From Gammaproteobacteria bacterium (GTDB taxonomy: Bacteria; Pseudomonadota; Gammaproteobacteria; DSM-16500): 64,000 nt of DNA. How positions within the stretch are numbered: position 1 is the stretch's first letter; every line of letters begins with the position of its first letter. Location: NCBI GenBank assembly GCA_019634835.1, contig JAHCAO010000001.1, forward strand, positions 186,001-250,000, in the 5' to 3' direction. Shown one piece after another: positions 57,375 through 64,000 of this stretch. The position numbers and the translations under genes were made by a program. Under the pieces are notes generated by a model. That model saw only the letters and a program-made list of their open reading frames with translations, made no database searches and was not told where the DNA came from.

Positions 57375-58298
57375 TTATTGCGCAAGATCTCGCTGAAGAA
57401 CTGATTTCGGCACACCTTTTACTTCCCAAATAATGCCGATTTTCTCAAATAGCTTAAGCAGATAATACGTCACATCAATCTCCCACCACATAAACCCTTG
57501 TCTTGCTGTTGCTGGATAATGATGGTGATTGTTATGCCACCCTTCACCTAGTGTTAATAATGCCAAGAATAAATTATTCCGACTATTATCTTTAGTGGCA
57601 AACCGCTTCTTGCCTATTACATGAGAAAGTGAATTAATTGTGACTGTAGTATGAAATAATGCGACAGTTGATAGACAAAAACCCCAGACAACCATTTGAC
57701 CGGCACTCGTACCTAACTGTGGCGCATACGCATGCAGCAATGCACCTGCAACAAATAACGAAACAAATAAGACCGTTGGCATTAAAATATCATATTGATC
57801 CAAGAATACTAATTCAGGATAACGTAACAGATCTTTTACACGCTCAGGATTATAGTAATAATGTTTTTTCGACATAAACCACCCCATATGGCTCCACCAA
57901 AAACCATGCTGTACAGGGGAATGGGCATCAATAGGTTCATCTGAACACATGTGGTGCTGTCGATGGTGAGCAGCCCACCATAGTGGCCCTCTTTGCACAC
58001 AACTTCCTGCCATTAAAGCAAAAATAAATTGCCAAAAACGATTGGTTTGGTATGTTTTATGAGAAAAATAGCGGTGATAAAAAGCACCAATAAAGAATAC
58101 GCGTACAACGTATAAGATAAAAGCGGTGATAAACGCAACCCAGCTGAATCCAAAATAAAATACTAATAGGCAGCCTAAATTAACGAGAATAAAAGGTATT
58201 GCCCTGACCCAGTCGATGTTCTCTGAGTAACTTGCATTAGGATCATAATTGTTGTGGTTTGTAACCCACTTAAGCGGAATCTGCAAAAGTTTTTTCAT
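57375..58298 (-). CDS. Acyl-CoA/acyl-lipid delta-9 desaturase
   Basis: 307 aa, integral membrane di-iron desaturase. All three histidine boxes are intact: HRYFSH (75-80), HHRQHH (111-116) and HNNHHH (255-260). Four TM helices. Stearoyl-CoA desaturase type. Pairs with cfa in membrane fluidity control; about 100 bp separate them. Confidence 0.94.
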   Translation of the reverse strand: MKKLLQIPLKWVTNHNNYDPNASYSENIDWVRAIPFILVNLGCLLVFYFGFSWVAFITAFILYVVRVFFIGAFYHRYFSHKTYQTNRFWQFIFALMAGSCVQRGPLWWAAHHRQHHMCSDEPIDAHSPVQHGFWWSHMGWFMSKKHYYYNPERVKDLLRYPELVFLDQYDILMPTVLFVSLFVAGALLHAYAPQLGTSAGQMVVWGFCLSTVALFHTTVTINSLSHVIGKKRFATKDNSRNNLFLALLTLGEGWHNNHHHYPATARQGFMWWEIDVTYYLLKLFEKIGIIWEVKGVPKSVLQRDLAQ

Positions 58299-58435
58299 TT
58301 AAGCATGTTCCTATATCTATCTAAGTATTTTTTTATCCCAACCCTTTATTTCCGTCAACATCCTTCTCGCGAACTATACTAGCTTTTACCTTCACTCAAT
58401 ACAACCAGCAATATAATTTAGATTGCTCAACTAAT

Positions 58436-58640
58436 CCGTAACTGGATCCTCTTGCCTACGGCCGCGATACTTCCGTGTTACTTTTAACCACAATAGGCAG
58501 CCTTCGCAAAAGGACAACGCTAGATGCATTGAGCCACTGCCCGTGAAACGACCTGCCACGATCTTCCTGCTACAGACTCACCCACCACACTAGTCGTACC
58601 GCAGTTTGTCCGCGGTATCCTACTGTCTCAGAAACAGCTT
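58436..58640. repeat. Degenerate family A repeat
   Basis: CTGGATCCTCTTGCCTACGG, GCAGCCTTCGCAAAAGGAC and the hairpin GTACCGCAGTTTGTCCGCGG are recognisable; terminal repeats are eroded. It fills most of the gap between the desaturase and helicase genes. Confidence 0.6.
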
Positions 58641-58864
58641 GCAATTCTGCCAAAATAATGGTCAGATACACACTGTGAGTTTTTTACATCATCACCAATG
58701 CGTTTACCCCTCGCGACTTGTTGTTCTTATTGGGTTTTGCCTGAGTATTCTAGGTTAGTTAGGTTGGCGATGATACACATTAACAGCCAGCTATCTAAGT
58801 CTCTTTTCTCGAAAAAATGCGGACTCTACATGGCTTGCATTTTATATTAAAAACGAGGAAGACC

Positions 58865-60376
58865 GTGGATAATTTTCAAAAATTCAATTTAGATTCCAAT
58901 ATTTACAAAGCAATCAATGCATGCGGCTATACGACACCAACCCCCGTACAAACCCAATCTATCCCTGTGATCATGGGCCAGCAAGACGTTGTTGTCTCTG
59001 CGCAAACCGGCACGGGTAAAACAGCCGCTTTTGTTTTACCTGCTTTACACCGCTTAATTGCACAACCATCATCAAAAAAAGCCCGCATTCTTATTCTAAC
59101 CCCCACCCGCGAATTAGCGGGTCAAATTACCAAAGCGGCCAATATGTATGGTAAATTCATGCAGTTCAACATTGTTAGTCTCGTTGGCGGCATGCCCTAC
59201 CATCACCAAATAAAAGATTTGAAACGCGGTGCAGATATCATTGTTGCCACTCCTGGTCGTTTGCTCGATCACATAGAGCAAAAACATGTCGATTTATCCA
59301 ACATAGCAATGCTGGTCCTAGATGAAGCAGATCGCATGTTAGACATGGGATTTATTGACGACGTTCAATACATTGCCAAGCTAACGCCCACCAGCCGTCA
59401 AACGCTGTTATTCAGTGCAACATTAGACAATAAATTAATGAACGCCGTTAAACATTTATTGAGAAATCCAGCACGTATAGATTTATCCAATGAAAAAATT
59501 GCCGCCCCGCAAATTAAACAAGAAATGTATAAAGCCAATAATGCACAACATAAATCCCGATTGTTAAAACATTTTTTGCATGATAAAGCGATGTATAAAG
59601 CGATCATTTTCTCCGCTACAAAAATAAATGCCGATAAACTTGCCAATCAATTACGGGATGAAGGTTTTGCAGCAGCAGCCCTGCATGGTGATTTACGGCA
59701 AAACGTCCGGAACCGTACCCTTGAGCAATTGCGCCGCGGCAAGATTCAGTTTTTAGTTGCGACTGATGTCGCAGCACGCGGTATAGATGTTCATGACATC
59801 ACACACGTCATTAATTATGATTTACCCAGATTCTCTGAGGATTATGTACATCGCATTGGACGGACTGGCAGGGCTGGAAAAGCTGGCATTGCCATTTCTT
59901 TTGTATTGCCAACCGACATGCGTCATTTACAGTCCATTGAGCGTTACATTGGTCAACGAATCAAATTAATACACAATATAGAGATAAGTGATGCTCCTGC
60001 TCCTAATAAAAAAATAGAGCATACTCCAGAGATATTAACTTTGCCCAAAAAACCAAGATTTTCCCGCGATAAACAAGATAGGAACTACAAACACGAAAAA
60101 CCGGCTCATAGTAAAGCTAAATTCAAAAATGATTATCATCCAGAGAAAAAGAATTTTTCCCGCAAAAAAAATCATAAAGATAATAATAAAAATCTTGATT
60201 TATCACTGAGCGACACAGGTAAACGACGCGTTAAAAATAATCGCGATAATAATAATTCTTCTTTCAAAAAACGTCCTGTAAATAAAAGCAAAGACCGTAG
60301 ATTTTCTACTGAATATAAAGCTAGTGTTAACACTCGTAAGAAAGAAAAAACAAGAAGCAAAGATGCTGCTTCGTAA
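58865..60376 (+). CDS. DEAD-box RNA helicase (RhlE-like)
   Basis: 503 aa. Q motif and SAQTGTGKTAA (motif I), PTRELAGQ (Ia), TPGRLLDH (Ib), DEAD (II), SAT (III), and motif VI HRIGRTGRAGK. The C-terminal 130 residues are Lys/Asn/Arg-rich and probably bind RNA. The GTG at 58865 (VDNFQKFNL) has GAGGAAG upstream and is preferred to the ATG at 58817. Confidence 0.95.
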   Translation: MDNFQKFNLDSNIYKAINACGYTTPTPVQTQSIPVIMGQQDVVVSAQTGTGKTAAFVLPALHRLIAQPSSKKARILILTPTRELAGQITKAANMYGKFMQFNIVSLVGGMPYHHQIKDLKRGADIIVATPGRLLDHIEQKHVDLSNIAMLVLDEADRMLDMGFIDDVQYIAKLTPTSRQTLLFSATLDNKLMNAVKHLLRNPARIDLSNEKIAAPQIKQEMYKANNAQHKSRLLKHFLHDKAMYKAIIFSATKINADKLANQLRDEGFAAAALHGDLRQNVRNRTLEQLRRGKIQFLVATDVAARGIDVHDITHVINYDLPRFSEDYVHRIGRTGRAGKAGIAISFVLPTDMRHLQSIERYIGQRIKLIHNIEISDAPAPNKKIEHTPEILTLPKKPRFSRDKQDRNYKHEKPAHSKAKFKNDYHPEKKNFSRKKNHKDNNKNLDLSLSDTGKRRVKNNRDNNNSSFKKRPVNKSKDRRFSTEYKASVNTRKKEKTRSKDAAS

Positions 60377-60439
60377 GCATACATAAAAATATCCAGGATA
60401 TTTAGTGGGTTATTGCGAAATGAATTCGTTAAATAATAT

Positions 60440-60611
60440 GTAAACATTCGGTTAACCCACGATCCGCTGATTTTTTTCTACTGAGCCACCTGGATACCGC
60501 GGACAAGCCGCGGTACGACAGCGCAGTGGGTAAACCTACGGTGAAATAGTCAGTAGCTCCACAGGGGACGACGCTAATTTTAATTTTTCAACGGGTTAAT
60601 CGAACGTTTAC
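60440..60611. mobile_element. Family A palindromic element, most complete copy
   Basis: 172 bp. Ends GTAAACATTCGGTTAACCC and inverted GTAAACGTTCGATTAACCC. Contains the near-perfect hairpin TACCGCGG-ACAAG-CCGCGGTA. Flanks AATAATAT and AATCTATT are only loosely similar, so a target duplication is not certain. Confidence 0.85.
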
Positions 60612-60661
60612 AATCTATTACAACAATATCAACTAATTCACTGTAATCTTTAAATTTTGTT

Positions 60662-60877
60662 GTAACCATTCACGGGGGTAGTCATAGGGCCCAAAAAACG
60701 GAAGCTGGTAGATAGCACCATTCAAGTCATCACGACAGCCCGCTTTGAAATACAATAGATGGGTTAAAATTGCCGCCTTTATTCCTTCGCTAGCTTCCCT
60801 CTTAACGGGCCTTCATGGCTGCGACATCGCAGAGTTTCCGTTTTTTGGGCCCTATGACTACCCCCGTGAATGGTTAC
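60662..60877. mobile_element. Family C palindromic element, copy 4, with 8-bp TSD
   Basis: 216 bp, ends GTAACCATTCACGGGGGTAG and complement. Exact direct repeats ATTTTGTT at 60654-60661 and 60878-60885. Compared with copy 2, the arm change A to G in GGGGATAG/GGGGGTAG is matched by the complementary change in the other arm. Confidence 0.94.
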
Positions 60878-61014
60878 ATTTTGTTCGATATTAACAATCG
60901 AAAAGGCTCACTAATGTCTTTTGCGACTAAATTCTATCAAATGAATTACAGTGAATAATTGACAATTCGGCAGCAGCTGCAGTTTGTTTAGCCTTTATAG
61001 GTATAGGTGTGCTC

Positions 61015-61479
61015 CTAAATACGACTTAATGCGAGCAGCGTTGTCCATTCTTCTACTGTCACTGGTGTAATGGAAAGACGATTCCCTTTTCGTGTAATTA
61101 GCATTTTTTTTAATTTAGGGTGGTTCTTGATTTGATCTAATGTGATAACTTGTGAAAATTTACTGACTAACTTCACATCAACCATATACCAACGTGGATT
61201 TTCGGGTGTGCTTTTTGGATCGTAATGGTCAGAATGCAAATCCCAAGCAGTATGGTCAGGATATCCATTCTTGATGACTTCCATGATGCCAGCAATACCT
61301 GGTGGATTACAGCTTGAGTGATAGAAAAATACCCAATCCCCCACTTTAATTTCATCCCTCAACATATTGCGTACCTGATAATTACGCACACCATCCCAAC
61401 ACGTAACTTGCTGGGGACGGCGGCTTAAGTCATCGATACTGAAACAAGTTGGCTCAGATTTGAATAACCAGTAATGCAT
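61015..61479 (-). CDS. EVE-domain protein
   Basis: 154 aa single EVE (PUA-like) domain: YWLFKSEPTCFSIDDL, WDGVRNYQVRNMLRDEIKVG, VFFYHSSCNPPGIAG and PRWYMVDV. EVE domains bind modified bases in DNA or RNA; in core genomes the role is unclear. It starts 16 bp after the rho stop on the same strand, so it is probably co-transcribed with rho. Confidence 0.9.
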   Translation of the reverse strand: MHYWLFKSEPTCFSIDDLSRRPQQVTCWDGVRNYQVRNMLRDEIKVGDWVFFYHSSCNPPGIAGIMEVIKNGYPDHTAWDLHSDHYDPKSTPENPRWYMVDVKLVSKFSQVITLDQIKNHPKLKKMLITRKGNRLSITPVTVEEWTTLLALSRI

Positions 61480-61495
61480 ATGTATTTTTTTCAGA

Positions 61496-62752
61496 TTAGA
61501 ATTTTTTCATTGCATCGAAAAACTCGTCGTTGGTCTTTGTATCTTTCATCTTATCAATCAAGAATTCAACCGCACCTTCTTCCATTGGCTGCAACAGCTT
61601 GCGTAAAATCCAAATTCTTTGTAAAGCTTCTTTTGATACAAATTTTTCATCGCGCCGTGTGCCACTACGATTCACATTAATCGCAGGGTATATGCGCCTC
61701 TCTGCAATACGTCTATCCAAATGAATTTCCATATTACCTGTTCCCTTAAATTCCTCATAAATCACATCATCCATCTTAGAGCCTGTTTCAACTAGCGCAG
61801 TCGCAATAATGGTTAAACTACCTCCTTCTTCAATGTTACGAGCAGCACCAAAGAAACGCTTAGGACGTTGTAACGCATTCGAATCAACACCTCCTGTTAG
61901 TACCTTACCAGAAGCAGGAACAACGGTGTTATAAGCGCGAGCAAGACGTGTAATTGAATCTAATAAGATGACTACATCACGTTTGTGTTCAACCAATCGT
62001 TTAGCTTTTTCGATTACCATTTCCGCAACTTGAACATGGCGATTGGCTGGCTCATCAAAAGTACTCGCAATGACTTCACCTTTGACTGAGCGGGACATTT
62101 CAGTGACTTCTTCAGGGCGTTCATCAATCAACAATACAATGAGATAACATTCAGGATGATTGTGTGCAATCGAGTGCGCGATATTTTGCAGCATCATGGT
62201 TTTGCCTGCTTTTGGTGGTGACACAATCAAACCACGTTGGCCTTTACCAAAAGGCGAAATAAGATCAATGACACGAGCCGTAATATCTTCTGTGCTGCCA
62301 TTGCCTAATTCCATCTTAAGGTGCTTATCCGCAAACAAGGGAGTCAGGTTTTCAAATAACACTTTGTTTTTAGCATTTTCTGGTGCTTCAAAGTTAATCG
62401 CGTCAACTTTCAATAGCGCAAAATAACGTTCACCTTCTTTAGGCGGACGAATTTTTCCGGAAATAGTATCACCAGTACGTAAATTGAAGCGACGAATTTG
62501 GCTCGGGGAGACGTAAATATCATCTGGGCCAGCGAGATAAGAACCTTCTGCTGAGCGCAAGAACCCAAATCCATCTTGAAGAATTTCAAGCACGCCATCG
62601 CCATAAATATCTTCTCCACGTTTGGCGTGTTCTTTCAAAATTGCAAAAATAATATCTTGTTTCCTTGAGCGGGCCATATTTTCCAACCCATATTGTTCAG
62701 CTAATGTAACTAGTTCAGCTGCACTTTTTTTCTTAAGCTCAGTTAAATTCAT
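61496..62752 (-). CDS. rho: Rho, transcription termination factor
   Basis: Hexameric RNA-dependent ATPase. N-terminal Rho domain, RNA-binding [13 protein letters not shown], Walker A SPPKAGKT, Walker [11 protein letters not shown] and Q/R-loop region [14 protein letters not shown]. 418 aa, canonical. Confidence 0.97.
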   Translation of the reverse strand: MNLTELKKKSAAELVTLAEQYGLENMARSRKQDIIFAILKEHAKRGEDIYGDGVLEILQDGFGFLRSAEGSYLAGPDDIYVSPSQIRRFNLRTGDTISGKIRPPKEGERYFALLKVDAINFEAPENAKNKVLFENLTPLFADKHLKMELGNGSTEDITARVIDLISPFGKGQRGLIVSPPKAGKTMMLQNIAHSIAHNHPECYLIVLLIDERPEEVTEMSRSVKGEVIASTFDEPANRHVQVAEMVIEKAKRLVEHKRDVVILLDSITRLARAYNTVVPASGKVLTGGVDSNALQRPKRFFGAARNIEEGGSLTIIATALVETGSKMDDVIYEEFKGTGNMEIHLDRRIAERRIYPAINVNRSGTRRDEKFVSKEALQRIWILRKLLQPMEEGAVEFLIDKMKDTKTNDEFFDAMKKF

Positions 62753-62809
62753 AATGATTTAAACCCTAAATAAAGAACGTTGATTGATTTTTAATGACAG
62801 AAGTGGCAT

Positions 62810-62973
62810 TAGAACCTGTTGACATTTATTTTCTTGGCTGCAAAAAGAGTAGAAACAACCAAAATATTAGTAAATTCTCGTCAAATATTCTCGATATTCT
62901 CCTCAAATTTACTAATATTTTGCCTCAATCTCCGCTTTTTTCGCTTCGATAAAATAAATGTCAACAGGCCCTA
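62810..62973. repeat. Family F palindromic element
   Basis: Ends TAGAACCTGTTGACATTTAT and inverted TAGGGCCTGTTGACATTTAT. A second nested palindrome (AAAATATTAGTAAATT with AAATTTACTAATATTTT) lies inside. Related to the 39140 copy. It lies in the rho upstream region. Confidence 0.75.
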
Positions 62974-62979
62974 CCCAAC

Positions 62980-63150
62980 GGGTGCATGATGAGTTTTTTG
63001 CAGCAAGAGGATGAGAGTATTTTTCTTCACCATCAACCACAAAACACACGCATCTTTGAGTGGGTTTTACTCTCGCAGACTCCTGTCTGCGAGTAAATGG
63101 TTCATACAAAACATTCTCATCCTCTCGCTGCAAAAAACTCCTATGCACCC
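62980..63150. mobile_element. Family E palindromic element, full copy
   Basis: 171 bp, ends GGGTGCATGATGAGTTTTTT and inverted GGGTGCATAGGAGTTTTTTG, with arms continuing through GCAGCRAGAGGATGAGA. Core hairpin CTCGCAGAC-TCCT-GTCTGCGAG. Flanks CTACCCAAC and CTACTCAAC form a possible 9-bp duplication with one mismatch. It lies only a few bases from a family F element. Confidence 0.85.
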
Positions 63151-63398
63151 CTACTCAACTCACCTTCTTTGCCATACCAGAATCTATCTCGTATACATAG
63201 GAATATGCTGAAAGACAATTCATATCCCTCTCATACGGAAAAGCTCCCGTGGCAAAGCAGGAATCTCTGTTTTTAATAGCTGTGTTTTGACTCTAAGGCT
63301 ATCACCACTGACAACCATAAACACGAGCTATGGAATATACGATTTAAGGCAAGGGAGTATCTACGTTCTAAAAATAGCACCCTTTTATGAAAATAGCT

Positions 63399-63424
63399 AG
63401 GGCATCTTCTAAAAAAATGCCCTA
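63399..63424 (-). terminator. Possible trxA terminator
   Basis: TAGGGCAT and ATGCCCTA form an 8-bp stem around an A/T-rich loop 35 bp downstream of trxA. No clear T-run follows on the reverse strand. Between this and the family E element (63151-63398) nothing else could be supported. Confidence 0.35.
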
Positions 63425-63458
63425 ACAAATATCCACTCAAAGATAGAAATATGTCGTT

Positions 63459-63785
63459 TTAAATATGGCCATCAATAAATTTCATTAAATCAGCTTTACT
63501 CAATAAACCAACCTGAGTAGCAGCAACTTGACCCGCCTTAAATAATATTAATGTCGGAATACCACGTACACCAAATTTAGGCGGTGTGGAAGGGTTATGG
63601 TCTACATCAAGTTTGACAAATTTAACTTTCTCTGTGTACTGAGTCGCAACATCTTCCAGAACAGGTGCCAGCGCCTTGCAGGGGCCACACCATTGGGCCC
63701 AAAAATCAACAATAACAGGAAGATGAGATTCAATGACTTCCTTCTCAAAAGAAGCATCGCTAATCACGTGAATATGGCTGCTCAT
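63459..63785 (-). CDS. trxA: TrxA, thioredoxin
   Basis: 108 aa. Active site WCGPC (W32 to C36), and the cis-Pro segment VRGIPTLILF. The start at 63785 (MSSHIHV) has GAAGG upstream; the longer open frame to 63830 runs into a repeat arm. Cytoplasmic disulfide reductase. Confidence 0.96.
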   Translation of the reverse strand: MSSHIHVISDASFEKEVIESHLPVIVDFWAQWCGPCKALAPVLEDVATQYTEKVKFVKLDVDHNPSTPPKFGVRGIPTLILFKAGQVAATQVGLLSKADLMKFIDGHI

Positions 63786-63816
63786 GGTATGGCCTTCTTT
63801 AAATTGATTGGTTAGT

Positions 63817-63840
63817 GATACCCGTAGCATTTCAATGTTA
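63817..63840. repeat. Half of a family D element upstream of trxA
   Basis: TACCCGTAGCATTTCAATGT matches the left end of the element at 33717 with two changes. No right half is present. Confidence 0.6.
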
Positions 63841-63890
63841 GGAGTATGTATTAATGAATATGGTCACATTCTAGAATAAATCAAGGAAGT

Positions 63891-64000
63891 TTAGAACCTA
63901 CTTCTTTCTTCAGCCTGTTGCACCTGCACCGGTATCAATAACAATCCACCCACAGCAAAAAATACCAATACCGTTGTCATGCCCACACGTTGACTGCCAA
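63891..64000 (-). CDS. C-terminal end of a membrane transporter (partial, runs off window)
   Basis: Reverse-strand frame from the window edge reads GSQRVGMTTVLVFFAVGGLL and ends with a short charged tail (QQAEERSRF) and TAA. A last TM followed by a short charged tail fits the end of an MFS protein, perhaps of the UMF1 type, but too little is visible to be sure. Confidence 0.4.
   Translation of the reverse strand, partial: GSQRVGMTTVLVFFAVGGLLLIPVQVQQAEERSRF

Noticed and set aside
11140..60877. Dispersed repeats considered as CRISPR or REP/ERIC elements
   Set aside because: Copies are kilobases apart with no spacers; length (150-220 bp), 8-bp duplications and cores do not match known REP or ERIC sequences as far as I can recall.

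Overview
The window looks like a chromosome segment of an AT-rich, host-associated gammaproteobacterium, most likely in or near the Legionellales (Coxiella/Legionella/Rickettsiella-like). This is inferred from gene content: a Pht-type phagosomal MFS transporter next to nucleoside catabolism genes, a Rsm-type small RNA, several large eukaryote-like or coiled-coil proteins with no bacterial housekeeping role, and standard gammaproteobacterial core genes. No rRNA, tRNA or CRISPR array was seen.

Layout. 1-3.6 kb: end of a biotin operon (bioH-bioC-bioD) facing a frameshifted small exported protein gene and birA. 3.6-4.9 kb: tatABC and a DUF2909-like membrane protein. 5.2-8.5 kb: cytochrome oxidase assembly and heme A genes (SURF1, ctaA, ctaB, SCO). 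8.5-11 kb: psd, small unknown genes and a predicted CsrA/RsmA-sequestering RNA. 11.07-15.34 kb: an islet with an unknown gene, a large GH13 amylase-like protein and an IS4-type transposase remnant, inserted at the 3' end of ppa and flanked by 54-bp direct repeats of the ppa tail. 16-24.8 kb: hinT, folE, then a reverse-strand block tkt-gap-punA-deoC-[repeat]-MFS-deoB that can turn imported nucleosides into glycolytic intermediates. 24.9-30 kb: a membrane sulfatase-fold transferase, then metK and ahcY (activated methyl cycle). 30-37 kb: a gene remnant, a class A beta-lactamase relative with Cys in place of the catalytic Ser, a divergent LysR regulator, an esterase, an orphan pilin, cytochrome b561 and a Clp-like protein whose ATPase motifs are degraded. 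37-48 kb: a TonB receptor, two small envelope proteins, glyQS, prlC, a protein with a eukaryotic-type bZIP domain, and a POT peptide transporter. 48-53.3 kb: a 1736-residue coiled-coil protein. 53.7-64 kb: efp-epmA, a TPR protein, cfa, a fatty acid desaturase, a DEAD-box helicase, an EVE protein, rho, trxA and the end of a membrane protein gene.

Two things stand out. First, the 277-residue protein at 45670-46503 has an acidic, aromatic N-terminus, a basic region with the invariant N-x7-R, correctly phased leucine heptads and a KKRR nuclear-localisation-like cluster: the layout of a eukaryotic transcription factor and a candidate nucleomodulin. Second, the window is seeded with at least six families of long palindromic elements (about 80-220 bp) with no coding capacity. 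Several have exact 8-bp target duplications, one sits inside the transposase remnant with a scar whose removal restores the frame, outer arms differ between copies but stay self-complementary, and repeat ends supply or abut the stop codons of several genes.
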